Part shown: positions 11,843 to 23,625 of the stretch, piece by piece
How the letters are laid out: every line of letters begins with the position of its first letter
Numbering within the stretch: position 1 is the stretch's first letter
Source: Xestospongia bergquistia
Lineage: Eukaryota; Porifera; Demospongiae; Haplosclerida; Petrosiidae
DNA length: 64,000 nucleotides
Direction: 5' to 3'
NCBI GenBank assembly: GCA_963965975.1
Contig: OZ014414.1
Location: forward strand, 7,474,730-7,538,729
Position numbers and translations under genes: made by a program
Notes under the pieces: generated by a model
What the model saw: the letters and a program-made list of their open reading frames with translations, nothing else
Databases searched by the model: none
Told to the model about the DNA's origin: nothing

Positions 11843-11848
11843 AATAAA
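11843..11848 (+). terminator. polyadenylation signal of secreted gene 1
   Basis: AATAAA lies about 170 bp after the stop codon, conserved at 31629-31634 after copy 3. Confidence 0.5.
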
Positions 11849-11885
11849 AATGTTTATAGACAAATATTTTATAATAATTTTTGGA

Positions 11886-11965
11886 ATTGTTCCTTTCACA
11901 TACTTAAGTCCTACTCAAGGTTATTGATGAGAGTATTCTATGCAGACATATCTTCTAATCCTTTG
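11886..11965 (+). pseudogene. LLTP exon fragment
   Basis: Short piece matching the segment of the LLTP gene at about 49345-49425 (reads like IVPFTYLK.. and RVFYADIS with a frame break). A second copy lies at about 15030-15110. It is a duplication scar, not a gene. Confidence 0.6.
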
Positions 11966-11969
11966 TACT

Positions 11970-13292
11970 AAAATGAATTTTCACTCTGTCGACGTCAATT
12001 TCAAGACAATTTGACACTTTATGTCTTGACTCATTTTGTTCCAACAAATTAATAGAAGAAACATATCAGTTGTTTATGTTTGTATCAGAAATGTCAACTG
12101 CAAAAACAGCTAACTTAATTACATACGTGTACAGAAATCATCAGATACTGGCTCCCTTATTACACTATTGCCTAATCACACAAGTAGAGTTATTGACAAC
12201 AACATAGATAGACAAATGTACCAAAAATGGTGGACAAAAAATATTTTAAAAACCATAAGATAGACTGACTGATGTATGAATTAGTATGTATTAAGTAAAT
12301 AGGTAATTGAACAAATGTATAGCCAAAGAAGGTGTGGTTACTTGTATACAGGTGGACAAAGAAATTGATATTTGAATGTGTAGTAGTGGATCATACATAT
12401 TATTGTGATGTTAAACTAGTAATATAACTTGTGTTTTTATGCATATCATATTCTACTTATTAATCACTACTTCTATACAGATCTGTTGACATCATTATTT
12501 TGTAATACACCTCTTCCTCCTGCACATCCCCTTACCATTGCTGTAAGACCATGTGTTCAACTAATATCCTCCTAGCAATGGCCAGACAAACCAAAGTTTG
12601 CAAGCTCCAAGCTTGCTCAGCCTGACAAACTACTGATGTATATACATCCATATAATTTTTTACTTTATTTTCTAGCTGCTGACTTTTCCAAATAGTACTA
12701 GATATCAGCACATCTTTCATGTTAGGTGCCAGTCTGTTTCTCCTATGTGCATTCTGACCAATCCACAAGAATGTAACATGTACTAAGCAATATATCAGAG
12801 ACACCATGTATGTAGTCTCCACTAAGGTGATGTATTCATAATGGCCTTGCTATCTATTATAGACATCAAATAAAGCTCCTGTTAGGTCATGGGTCCACAA
12901 TCATTTTCAAACAGTAACAGTCATTTTCAAACAGTATTAATAACCATTGTAGTTCTATCTTTTTAAAAGGTTTCCCTGCTATCTACAACATAACACCAGA
13001 CAATACAATAGAGATGCTATGTTTTCCCAATGAGGTGATGTTTTCAATAAGGAATAGCATTTATAAATTTAAAGATCTATAGCCCTAAAGTCATGTGTCC
13101 ACATCCAATTTAAGTATTATAATATGTAAACCTTTATAACAACCATCTACAACATATAACAGCATACAACAGAAAAAGGTTCAATGTGCACAGTCTCCAT
13201 TAAAGTGATATAATGTTTTCTGAAAAGAACTAAAAGCTATAATTAAGATCAGGACACTTCCTTAAGGTCGTATGCCACATCTAATTTCAAAC
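11970..13292. repeat. LLTP 5'-flanking duplicated block, copy 1
   Basis: Non-coding sequence found in several copies: about 12060-12520 recurs at 15190-15600, 45190-45650, 50725-51175 and 58250-58495, and about 12525-13290 recurs at 45645-46560 and 51165-52105. It always precedes exon 1 of an LLTP gene copy or its remains, so it is the ancestral upstream region. No coding capacity is seen. Confidence 0.75.
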
Positions 13293-13300
13293 TATATAAG
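13293..13300 (+). promoter_or_regulatory. TATA box of LLTP copy A
   Basis: TATATAAG lies 93 bp before the ATG at 13386, within a conserved ACTATATAAGTCAGC motif also present before copies E (46563) and F (52107). Confidence 0.6.
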
Positions 13301-13385
13301 TCAGCCAATTGTCCAATTATTAGTGATTGATTCATATATCAACTACAGTGAGGTATATTTCTTACTTTACACTTTTTGAGTTAGG

Positions 13386-14440
13386 ATGTTTACAATGCAG
13401 ATTCTGTTTAAAGTAATTGCACTTAATTTATTGATAGTCTCCCTCAGTCAAGCACAAAATGACGATATATATAATGGCTACATTAAAACTAACAATTGCA
13501 AGGTTTGTATATCTCTTAGTGATTATATTGTTATTTGCACTACCTCTTTTAAGAGAATAATCTGTGTGCATATGACTACTCTGTTAAAGAAGAATTCAGT
13601 AATGGAGAGGGAATACTTACCTCTGCTAATGTAAAGATTGCCTGAGATTCAAGTACTAAAACTATCCACCATAATAATGTGCAATAACACTGGTCTCTCT
13701 GTTTAGTTGGATTATTCAGAAACAATTATTCAACATTATATTGTCTTAGTGTATCTAATGTTGTCACTATGGTAACCAATATCACAGATGAAAATGGATC
13801 AGGTTTATGGGTATGTTATAATTTAGACCATTACAAATTATTTACCTAGCATTTAGTGACAATGATGATGAGATTCACACATATGGTATTGATATGAGTA
13901 AATGGTTTTGTTTTGCACAAAGTACTACTGGTAAGATACTGGGAGTATTCCATCCAAAAAATGAGGATAGAGAAATTGTTAATTTTAAGAAGGCTATAGC
14001 AGCAGCATTTCAAGCAAACTTTAGAGAAACACCAGAGGAATGTGAGGGAAATTCATAATCATTCCATCGCTCACATTATAGGTAAATATGAATCATTGTA
14101 TTTGTTTGTCATCTCTTCTATATTATTTTCACAGATATTATTCAGAAAATAGTTGACAGATACAGAAGAGAACAGTAGATGAGGGTGTCATCATTGAATA
14201 TGTTGGAAACTTTAAAATTTCAAAGAAATTTCTACACTTCCATCAAGAAGACAAAATATAAAAGTGATGAGAACAAAAGAAATTATTTTTCTACAGGAAA
14301 AAATACAATTGATGTGAGACATCCTGGTAAAACAGATGAATTAAAATGAAGACAAAGAAGATTTAGTGCATGACATGCCATCTTTGAAAGCCACATCTGA
14401 ATATAAACCCATCCTTTCTTAAACCATATTGGCTTAGAAC
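13386..14440 (+). pseudogene. vitellogenin/LLTP-like gene, copy A (N-terminal exons, broken)
   Basis: Exon 1 (13386-13502) encodes an intact signal peptide and the start of the mature chain, with a GTTTGT donor. Exon 2 (from about 13557) has a TGA replacing a conserved Cys codon. Exon 3 (about 13708-13805) is readable. Exon 4 (about 13855-14080) contains a stop in its C-terminal part, and exon 5 (about 14135-14430) has several stops and frameshifts. The exon order and the KWFCFAQSTTGKILGVF motif match copy E and the N-terminal lipid-transfer (vitellogenin/LPD_N) domain. It is clearly a pseudogene. Confidence 0.75.
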
Positions 14441-14775
14441 AGGTAGGCAGACATATTTATGTATTATATTAGTAGGAACACAAGAGAGGAATGATTACAG
14501 AGGTGTGGCTTTTAAGGACTTAGGTATATAGGAAGAATTAATACATGGCTGTTCCTCTTAAGGACAGAGTAGAAACTTCATTTTGTTAGAAGGAATAAAA
14601 GTTAGTATGAATTTATAAGTATCTTCACAGCCATTGCAGATAAATTTCTCACAGTCAACACAGTAGGCTGTATAAGTTGTGGATTAGCTAGACAACCTTC
14701 ACAGACAATAGTGCTAAAGTGCCTTTCGCAGAACAATTTAGGCACTTCTAAAGCTTAAATTTGGATCCTTTTTTT

Positions 14776-15115
14776 GTCTATTAGAACAATTTGTATCAAT
14801 TTTGTAGATACCTCAGAAGCACAGGAACATATTCATTTATTACTAACCACAGTTGTGAGATCAAAACAAGCTTCAAATACAAATTGGAATGACACCATCA
14901 AGTGTTTAATCTCATTGCCATTGTAGGACAAGAGATAAACAAACTCATCCATATCACTAAGCATACTTATGGATTGATTGCATAGGCTCAGATATGGAAT
15001 GATTTATTGATCAACTTATATCAATTTTTTGAATTGTTCCTTTCACATACTTAAGTCCTACTCAATGTTATTGATGAGAGTATTTTATGCAGACATATCT
15101 TCTTATCCCTTCTAC
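14776..15115 (+). pseudogene. LLTP copy A, displaced C-terminal fragment
   Basis: Matches copy E around 48935-49430 (SEAxEH, RSKQASNTNWNDT, then VFYADIS), with stops, a deletion of the glycine-rich segment and frame breaks. The intervening 14560-14775 includes a sequence that is the reverse complement of part of the 3' flank near 50640, showing a local inversion. Confidence 0.6.
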
Positions 15116-15616
15116 TAAAATGAAATTTCAATTTCAAATGAAAATTCAATTTCGAGACACTTTATATCTTGACTCATTTTGTTCCTACAAATTAATAGAA
15201 GAAACATATCTGGTTTAAAGTTGTTTAAGTTTGTAGCAAAAATGTCAACTCCAAAAACACCTAACTTAATTACATGCATGTACAGTAATCATCACATACA
15301 GGTTATACTTATTACACTACTGCCTAATCACACAACTGCTTAACTACATACACGTAGAATTATTGACAACAATGTAGATAGACAAATGTACAAAAATACA
15401 GGACAAAAGATATTTAAAAAACCATAAGATAGACTGAATGATGAATGAAATAGTATCTATTAAGTAAAAGGTAATTAAACAAATGTATAGCCAAAGTAGG
15501 TGTGGTTACTTGTCTATAGGTGGACAAAACAAGTTGATATTTGAATGTGTAGTAGTGGATCATACATAATTACCAATCTACAAAATTTCAGTATAATAAT
15601 ATTATTGTAATATTAA
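15116..15616. repeat. LLTP 5'-flanking block, copy 2 (no gene follows)
   Basis: A duplicate of about 11970-12410. It stops at 15616, where the unrelated insert at 15617-15910 begins, instead of leading to an LLTP exon 1. Confidence 0.65.
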
Positions 15617-15910
15617 CTAGCAATGGCCTGACAAACCAAAGTTTGCTAGTTGTTTGCTAGGGTGATCAGGTGAGTTGTAGGATGTGACATGACTAGGCAG
15701 CTCGCTCGAGATTGCAAAGTTCCTAAGCCCTGCCATGTGGGTCCCAGCTACTGTAGGGACATGGACAGCTGGGGATTGTTCCAGTGGGCCATTTAACATA
15801 GTTGTCCTGGTTCCTTTACAAACCATGTGGAAGTTGGTCTGGGAGTCTTCCATTCTCTTGTGAATAGAGTCTTCACTCTGTTCTGATAACATGCACTCTA
15901 TTTTGGTCAC
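15617..15910 (-). other. GC-richer insert with a 97-residue open frame, unknown
   Basis: A stretch visibly richer in G and C than its surroundings, open over 97 codons on the minus strand. The left 30 bp resemble the flanking LLTP block, so the frame is partly chimeric. No domain, TIR or splice context is recognised. It may be a fragment of a mobile element or a captured exon. I would not call it a gene without transcript support. Confidence 0.25.
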
Positions 15911-15990
15911 AATATTTTTATTATCATTATTATTATCATTATTATTGTCATTATTATTATTATTATTATTATTATTTTATTATTATTATT
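15911..15990. repeat. ATT trinucleotide microsatellite
   Basis: Long run of TTA/TCA triplets marking the left edge of the second duplicated array; counterpart of 7918-7990. Confidence 0.9.
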
Positions 15991-15999
15991 GCATATTCT

Positions 16000-17645
16000 A
16001 TGGTATTGGTATTTATTATAAAAAATCTCATTCATGCTGAGAGTGGCAAGGGTCAATAAAAACACATCTTTATGTTTATCTTGTAATTGAATAGATATTG
16101 TGATTAATTACTTGAAGTATACCACATGACAAAAAGTCATACTACTAACCATTGGTTGTGTTGAAAATTTACTTTAATTAAATGTTAAAATGAGTTTCAA
16201 GATTTTTGTAAAGTTTTTTTGGCAAATTATCCTACAAGATGATGGAATAATAAAAATGGTAGTCATACACATGTCATCAGACATGACAGGTTGTGTTTGT
16301 ATGAGAAAACAGCTTAAACCTTATTTAGGATGTCAGACAATGAATATAATTGAAATAATGATACAGTGACCATGATAGACACATACCACTGAACTATCTT
16401 CAGTTGTAGCAAATTAATAAATAAAGATTCAATAGCAATCTTTTGACTTACATACATATATAACAACTATTTCCTTCAAGACATTGTGTCACAAATTCAC
16501 AATTACAACTGCTGAAATATGGATGTCAACACATCCTGATAAACCATTAATGAGCCTAACCCTTCTGGTATCAGTATACAGATTAAAGGAAAGGAGTATG
16601 CTAATTATTCTGTTAAAATGCCTTAGTTGTTTTGTTGCCAAATTACTTACAAGGTAATGAAATAATATAAAAGATGGTCATACATATGTCATCAGATATG
16701 GCAGGAGGCAGGTTATATATATACGAGAAAACTTCTTAGCTTATTTAGCATGTCATACAATGAATAAATGAAATGATGATCTTCATACAGTAATCATGCT
16801 GAACTATCTTCAATTGTAGCAAATTAAGAAAAAAGATTCAATGCCAATCGTTTAACTTACATACACTTATTACAACTATTTCCTTCAAAACGTGTCATAA
16901 TTTCCAAACTCAATATTGATGTCAGCACATCCTGACCAACTTCAAATGAGCCTAGGTCTATTAGGTCTTGTTGGTATAGAGTTTAAAGGAAAGGAGTATG
17001 CTAATTATTGTGTAAAAATTTAGCTTAAATAAATCTTAAAATGAGCTTCAATATTTTTTTCTTAATTGTTTTGTTGGTAAATAATCGTAAATTACCCCAC
17101 AATATGATAAAATAATATAAAAATTGTCATACACATGTTATCAGACATAACAGGTTGTGTGAGAAAACCGCTTAGCTCCAATTACATGATAGGCAATAAA
17201 AATACATTACATTCATTAGTTATTATGTCGAAAATTTAGTCTAGGTAAATCTTATTGTTTAAAGATTTTTGTCTTAATTGTTTTGTTAACGAACACCCCA
17301 CATAATGATGGAATATACAAAGAGTTGGTTGTACACATGTATTCAAATGTAACATGTTGTATGAAAAACTGTTTACCTGGTATTCCTTGATAAGCAATAA
17401 AAGTACATGAAATAAAGATCTTCATACAGTGACCATACTTGACTACATACCTCTGTACTATCTTGAATCATAGTAACTTTTATGGCCATTTTTATAATTG
17501 CATAATTATACATAACAATTATTTCTTTCAAGAGTTTGTCATAATTTGCAAAATTGAAATAAAGATATCCACATCCTGATAAAATTAAAATGAACCTATC
17601 CCTTCAGGTGTTATAGTAGGCCTTGAAAGAAGGGAGTATATTGAT
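16000..17645. repeat. ~430-bp tandem repeat array, copy 2
   Basis: Same family and order of units as 8005-9890, starting with the shared CTGAGAGTG and CAAGGGTCAATAAAAACAC segment. It precedes the broken secreted gene copy 2. Confidence 0.85.
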
Positions 17646-18149
17646 TAGGTGAGCACATCACATGATGTTTTTAATGTATACATGTACAACTATGGTTATT
17701 TGTGATTCCAATATTTTTTAATGAATGTAGCTTAATTTGCATCAATTCATAAAATGTGTTGTATAACTAGAAAACTGGATGGATAATATTTGAAGATCTC
17801 TGTAGAAAACTATGTATTTGGGTTACTTATACAAAACTTGTGACAAAAATGTTGCTAAAAGAACTTGTACATCAGTTTCCCTATTTACATGACTTGTTTT
17901 AAAATAGTTTAAGATTAATAGAATGATTTTATGTTGTTCTTCTCTATTGATTCATTAGTAATTAAAACAATCCTTTGGTGCACATACTCACATATTTAAT
18001 ATTATCCCTTTTTTAAAATTGAACATAAATTAAAGGTATAGGTTCATTCATAACAAAATAATACTATAATTCCATACCTTCAAATTCTCAAATTTTACAA
18101 TCACCTAAAGCAAGAGGTTTAAGTTTATTAGGATGTGGCTTCTTCCTGA

Positions 18150-18192
18150 TATATATTATATATATATATAGATATATATATATATATATATT
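18150..18192. repeat. (TA)n microsatellite
   Basis: Interrupted TA tract at the position equivalent to the tracts before copies 1 and 3. Confidence 0.9.
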
Positions 18193-18324
18193 TCAGGCTT
18201 GTAGATATACAATGCTTTCCATTTATGATATACCAAATGTTTTAGAATGTACCAATTTAACGTAAAAACACAACTGTTTCTATAAGTAATGAGCTAGTGT
18301 TGAAGGAAGTATAAAGCAATACAA

Positions 18325-18332
18325 TATAAAAA
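18325..18332 (+). promoter_or_regulatory. TATA box of secreted gene 2 (relic)
   Basis: TATAAAAA lies 84 bp before the ATG of the pseudogene. Confidence 0.5.
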
Positions 18333-18408
18333 TAGACAATATAACAGCAGAAATTGTGAATTAGGCTTTAGTGAGCATCTTTAAATTTATCAGCAAAACT
18401 TTAGAAAA

Positions 18409-19351
18409 ATGCATTCAACTTATCTCTCATCGATATCAGCACTTTTTACAATTGTTGGTTTTGTGCAAAGCATTCCAAGTAATACAAGTTCTGTCTCAAC
18501 TGGCAATGTCACATTCACTGAAATGCTGTTGAATTCACAATACACAAATTTTGAGTCTCTATACATGCTTGAAAGTATGTTCATATTTTATATCTTAATT
18601 TTTGATCTTTTTTTATAGATGTTGATAATAGTAATCATCGAATTCTTTTCGCAACAATATTTACTGGTGTGGCTTTGAAAGATGTCAATAGAAACAAACA
18701 TTTTAAAAAAGGCCTTATATGACATGCTATCTGTAGATTGGACAGCCGTAGATAAAAGAGCATACATTGAAAGCAGAGGTAAGACTGTTCCAGATTTTCA
18801 TCTACCAATAAAAACATTGATAGCTGTTCCTTTTAAAAATAACAAATGGGATGTATTTTGGAGTGAACCTGGCGGAACACATGCAGAAGATAACTGGAGT
18901 AAAGTTTTCAATTAAACAAACTTGGTTTTCTTTTAATAAACTTCACTCCATGTGCAGCAAAATGCACGCCTAACTTTATTAGCACTTCTCAAAATCATAA
19001 CGGCAATTGTCCCGATATTTACACAATCTGGCCTTACAGAATAAGTCCTATAGCTGTAGAAAAAAAACAAGCGTCAGCAATTTATAATCTTGTAACAAAT
19101 GGATGTAAAATTTATACTTGGTGGGAGTTTGAGGAGTATGTCAACGCAATATGTTCTAATAGACAAAAAAGGATCCTCTTTGCAAGGCTATTAATGATGT
19201 TTTGAGGTCAAAAGCTTTTCGAAATAGAAATATGTATGCTGTAGCCTTAATTAATGAAATCAAAAAAAGTATTGCAATCCAAACAAGAATGAAATCCTTG
19301 CAGAGGATAATGAATGACTATGTTGAAGAAAGTTATCCTTCTAATCGTTAA
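18409..19351 (+). pseudogene. secreted protein of unknown family, copy 2 (frameshifted)
   Basis: Exon 1 (18409-18574) with an intact signal peptide, a 44-nt intron (18575-18618) and exon 2 up to the TAA at 19349-19351 parallel copies 1 and 3. Exon 2 has at least three frame breaks: in the A-run at 18705-18710, between 18915 and 18940 (after a premature TAA), and in the A-run at 19165-19170. Past each break the expected protein resumes in another frame (WDVFWSEPGGTHAED; INFTPCA; SKAFRNRNMYA). Two of the breaks lie in homopolymers, so sequencing error should be excluded, but three in one exon favour a real pseudogene. Confidence 0.8.
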
Positions 19352-20213
19352 GAAGCATCTTTCTAATTTCATTCCTATGAGATGCAAGCTAATTAACTAA
19401 TAAGCAGAGTAAATACCTTTTTCTTATATTAGAAGATTGGTTTGTTGAATTTAGTTATTAAAATAGTTCATAACAATTATTACAATTAATCATTTCAATT
19501 AAAACTGCTTAAAGATATATATTTTGTAATATATACTTAGTAAGTGTTTTTAAAAAGAGCTCATTTACAAAAGTAATGTCTGATGACTGTTGTACAACTA
19601 CAATTCATTTTAGCAAAAATACATGCACTATAAAATACTATATGCGAAAAAAGCACATCAATAACTTATAATTTCATACTATGTGCATTTTTGAGTGAAC
19701 AAATTAGAAGGTGTGGCATTTATTTGATCAGCTGTAAACAATGGTATGCCAATTGTTTCCGTTTCATCTTTGATTTTGTTGATGCTTTTTGTAAATAATA
19801 CAAAGATCAACTATTTGATATGTATATAATAATACTAAAATGCAAAACGCAGGAAGACAAAATAGACATGATGAAGGAATTGTACAAGGTGTTGCCATTG
19901 AGTGATGAAACCATACAATGGACAACAGGAAGGTAGCTGTACTACTGGTGTTTGTACTACTGGTATTACTATGGTTATAGTGTCTCAACTATTCATTAAT
20001 AGGTCTGCCTTATTGTATTGTACATTTTATTGCCTTATATGTCGATGCAGTTACAACAATGAATAACCTGGATAAAATTGACATTTTGTTGAGCTTCAAC
20101 ATTTTTGCCTTAATTTGTTTTGTTCAGATCATTCAGGTGTCAGTATAGAATTTGAAGGATGGGAGTATGCTAATTATTGTGTTGAAAATTTAGTTTAAAT
20201 AAATCTTAAAATG
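19352..20213. other. duplicated 3' flank with a small LLTP exon relic
   Basis: About 19540-19680 matches the 3' flank of copy 3 (31665-31780). About 19853-19930 is a degenerate LLTP exon-6 fragment (EDKIDM..KELYKVLP). About 19965-20095 repeats 7440-7580. About 20100-20213 is a truncated unit of the 430-bp array. No gene is present. Confidence 0.6.
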
Positions 20214-20218
20214 AGCTT
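20214..20218. repeat. target-site duplication of the gypsy element (left)
   Basis: AGCTT occurs directly before the left LTR and again at 23626-23630 after the right LTR. Joining the flanks restores the repeat-unit sequence ATGAGCTTCAAC seen elsewhere in the array. Confidence 0.85.
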
Positions 20219-20338
20219 TATAATATTGTTTGATATGCCAACAATCAGATTCTTCAAGATAACTCAATTCATAAAGTAACAACACGATGTCACACTTAAT
20301 CACGTGACCAAATAATAATAATAATAATAAACATTACA
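20219..20338 (-). repeat. gypsy 3' LTR (120 bp)
   Basis: On the minus strand it starts TGTAATGTTTATT and ends CAATATTATA, so the ends are TG..TA. It contains an ATT triplet run and a GGTCACGTGATTAAG motif with an E-box-like palindrome. Confidence 0.85.
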
Positions 20339-20549
20339 ACATCTCCCTTTCTCTCAAAATAAGATAAAAACTCAACTAACATAATGAAATATGTCACAAA
20401 CACCAATGTAAATAACTCACACAAATTGTCATCAATAATCATAAATGTTCTGTCTATATCGTTGAACACGTTTCCTGTTCCTCACAGGATACCTTGATTC
20501 ATTTCCGTCTCTATCTTGTTCATTTCTGTCTTGCTCATCACTTTCTTAT

Positions 20550-21432
20550 TTATCTGTCATCTTCTATATCATAATCACTATCTTCATCATCTGCTACATT
20601 TCCACTGACTTCAACTTTCATTAACATTGATATCTTTCTCGTAAGATACTTTCCATTTTGAGTTACTGTTATCATCGATCCTTTCACTTTCACTACTTTG
20701 AATGGAACTGGATCAAACATTGTTGAAAATTTATTGATTTTCCTCTGCTTCATTAGTACCACATCATCTACTTTCAACTCCAACACTTTGGCTCTTCTTC
20801 TATCTGCATCTTCTTTCATTTGTACTTTCTTTTCTTTATCTATCTTTCTAACTGGATGATCTTGTTGCTTTACCAATTCTGGAACTTTTGTGTTTATGAC
20901 TCTATTAAACAACAATTTAGATGGAGGTTCGTTTGTCGTCAAGTGAGGCGTAGCTCTATAATTTAGTAAAAATACATTGACTTCTTTCTTCCAGTCCTTC
21001 TTCATTACATGACCACTTTTTATCGCTTTTGACAATGGCTTCATAAAATTTTCTGCTTCGGAATTTGCTTGCAGACACAATGGTGTCACTCTTCTGTGAT
21101 TGATTCCATATTCTTGCATGAACACTTTGAAATCTTGACTGTTAAAAGGAGGTCTATTATCGCTTTTTCAAAATTCTTGGAATACCATGAGTACAAAATA
21201 TTTTTTCTAACTTTACAATTGTACTTTTAGCAGGGGTCATCTGGACAATTTTGACTACAGGAAATCGTGAATATGCATCTATGGCAACTAATACGTATTC
21301 ACCAGTGGGGAAAGGTTCGCAAAAATCTACATGTACAGTATGCCATGGCTCTGGTGGCAACTCTGACATCTGTAATGGACTTGGACATAAACTTGATGTG
21401 TTTGCTTGACATGGTGTACAATAGCCTATCAC
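20550..21432 (-). pseudogene. gypsy integrase (two frames)
   Basis: The minus-strand frame 21432-21157 carries the zinc-finger remnant and the first catalytic Asp in the HVDFCEPF context. It ends in a stop, but the adjacent frame continues with the second Asp (near 21153) and, in 21125-20550, the catalytic Glu in ANSEAENFM, followed by an SH3-like C-terminal domain and an acidic tail. All three DDE residues are visible, but one frameshift splits them. Confidence 0.8.
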
Positions 21433-22247
21433 TTGTTTACTTCTTTGTCAATTCTTGGGAACCATACTTTTTCTCTGATCAATTGCTTTGTCTTAACTAG
21501 TCCCTGTGTTAACTCCCATAGTGGCTTTGTCATGTCACGGAATTTTGGAATAAACTTGGCACAGTAGGTTGCCATGCCAATAAAACTCCGTACTTCTATG
21601 GTTGATGATGGCAGTTTTGCCTCTTGTATTGTCTTGACCTTTCGAGGATCTGGAGAAATGTTCTTTCTTGAGAAGACAAATCCGAAAAATTCAAGTGACT
21701 TTTTGTTAAATTCGCATTTTTCTTTGCTTACTGTTAATCCTACGCTCAAGACTCTTCTGAATACTGCTTCCAGTGCTTCATCGTGTTTCTCTTGAATTTC
21801 GCCAAACACAATGATATCATTACTAATATTGATTACACCTTGAATGTCTCTGACTTGTTCATTAGTAGCATTCTGGAAAATCTCACTGGCTGAATTAGTT
21901 CCAAAATTCAGTCGTTTATACCTTCGTAATCCTTTGTGTGTTGCAAAAGTCGTGATATATCTACTTTCGGAAGCTAAAGACAACTGGTGATATCCCGATC
22001 TCAAATCTAACTTGGAAAATACAGTTGCACCATTATGAGAGTGCATCAAATCATCTACTGTGGGACTGGGGTGCTGTTCTCTAAGTATAGCTCTATTTGC
22101 CATCCGCATATCAATGCATAAACGAACTTCACAATTTCTTTTGGGAATAATTACTAATGGAGAAATCCATGGAGTGGGACCGTCTACCTTTTCAATGATG
22201 TCTTGTTTCTCTAATCTCTCCAGCTCTATCTCAACCTGCTTCCTCAT
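21429..22247 (-). pseudogene. gypsy reverse transcriptase, active-site mutated
   Basis: A continuous 272-residue frame with the RT fingers and palm (PTPWISPLVII, RLCIDMRMANRAI, FSKLDLRSGYHQL with the first catalytic Asp). The YxDD box of the active site reads ISND in this copy, so one metal-binding Asp is lost. After the thumb (FIGMATYCAKFIP) the frame passes directly into integrase-type sequence, showing that RNase H is deleted. Confidence 0.85.
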
Positions 22248-22404
22248 GTGAAATGGATTTGTCTTGCCAGTTGTGCTACTGGAGTTACCGACTCATCTAT
22301 GTGCAACATTACTTCATAGTCCTTTAATTTACCAACTCCTTCAAATACTTCAACATACTGTTCTCTCAACTGTTTGATGTTCATAGCACAAACATTAACC
22401 TTAA

Positions 22405-22761
22405 TTAGACAACTTCTCGGGCTGTAATATAACTCATGAGAGAGCCATTTGTACCTTGAAGTACGTGGATTGTCGCTTTGATACTGCTATCTTTTGTTTG
22501 TACTTGTGCGTCAAATTGACCTAATACTTTTAAACATGACTGGGATCCATATGCACAAATTCGAGTGGATGACTTTCGAAGGGTCACCTGTTTCCTCTTG
22601 TTGATTGTCATCAATGCTGATTCATCAATAATGTTGATTGATGCTCCTGTGTCAATTGTGATTTTAATTGGTACTCCATTTATTTTGACAATCATCTCTG
22701 GGACTTTGCCAGTATTATCACCAAAAGTATGAGCGTATTCTTCCTCACTGCTACTTGGCAT
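22405..22761 (-). pseudogene. gypsy aspartic protease
   Basis: 118-residue frame with the retropepsin active-site triad in IDTGASINII. It is followed by a stop before the RT frame (about 150 bp of connecting sequence), so it is separated from RT by damage. Confidence 0.8.
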
Positions 22762-23400
22762 TGACTTTTCTTTATTTTACGAACACAAGATGGTTGTAGT
22801 TTGTTTCTAGTTTTATTATTTCCTCGACACATTTTTGCAAAGTGATTGAATTTTAAACATTTGTGGCACTGTTTACCTTTAGCAATACACATTCCTTTGT
22901 TGTGTGTTTTCCCACATTGAGTACATTCACAAAGTGATAATTTAAGTTTCATTGACTGGGTTACTTTTGTTTTCAACTTAAACTGTTGATGTTTAATCAG
23001 TCTTGCACTTTTGTGATTACTTGGTTGTTCCATACCACTGGCTAATCTCTCACTTTCTTCTAATGCTCTGGCTTTTGCTAGTAGTTTCTCAAGTGTGAGG
23101 TCATCTTCTCGTAACGCATATCGTCTTAGGTTTTTTGATTTGCAATTTTGAATAATCATTGACCCGAGTTCCCACTTCATAATCAATATTTTTCTTAGGT
23201 GTGAAATAGTCATCTTGCTTCTTCATGGCGGACGCATAATCATTTCCTGCTTCTGGAATCGCTTCAAATATTTCCTGAGTTTCAGCTCCTGCCTGGTATA
23301 ATAACAGAGCGCGTTTCTGTTGATCATCTGTGACTCCCACAGCCACTAGATATGTCTCGAAGCGTCGTTTCCATATTTTTCAACGTTGACTCAACGATGT
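22692..23400 (-). pseudogene. gypsy gag with zinc knuckle
   Basis: The N-terminal part (about 23400-23178, ALLLYQAGAETQEIFEAIP) and C-terminal part (23213-22692) are in different frames because of a deletion near 23170. The C-terminal frame has an ALEESERLASG helix and a CCHC knuckle CHKCLKFNHFAKMC. Confidence 0.8.
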
Positions 23401-23500
23401 CGGGTCCAAAATAGGATCCGACGGTGGAAGCGATGCCAAATATAGCTTAGTAGCCATTTGGACTTAAAATGACCATAAAATATATCATCTCGTCGCCAAT

Positions 23501-23625
23501 TATAATATTGTTTGGTATGCCAACAATCAGATTCTTCAAGATAACTCAATTCACAAAGTTAGATATTAACAACACGAGGGCACACTTAATCACGTGACCA
23601 AATAATAATAATAATAAACATTACA
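23501..23625 (-). repeat. gypsy 5' LTR (125 bp)
   Basis: Matches the LTR at 20219-20338 with a few substitutions and a small insertion (AGTTAGATATTAACAAC versus AGTAACAAC). Confidence 0.85.

Larger units (their letters stand above)
20219..23625 (-). mobile_element. Ty3/gypsy LTR retrotransposon, degenerate, with very short LTRs
   Basis: Flanked by near-identical LTRs (20219-20338 and 23501-23625) and a 5-bp target duplication AGCTT. Read on the minus strand the order is LTR, a TTGGCGACGAGATGA leader next to the LTR (possible primer-binding region), gag with a zinc knuckle, aspartic protease, reverse transcriptase, integrase, a purine-rich tract GAGAGAAAGGGAGA, LTR. RNase H is missing: the frame jumps from the end of the RT thumb to the integrase N-terminus. 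Gag, protease/RT and integrase lie in separate frames with stops, and the RT active site is altered. The element is inactive. It sits inside a unit of the 430-bp array. Confidence 0.92.

Noticed and set aside
12532-12822. 96-residue minus-strand frame (and 45710-45922)
   Set aside because: It lies in the repeated LLTP upstream block; copies are not open over the same length and show no coding-type conservation.
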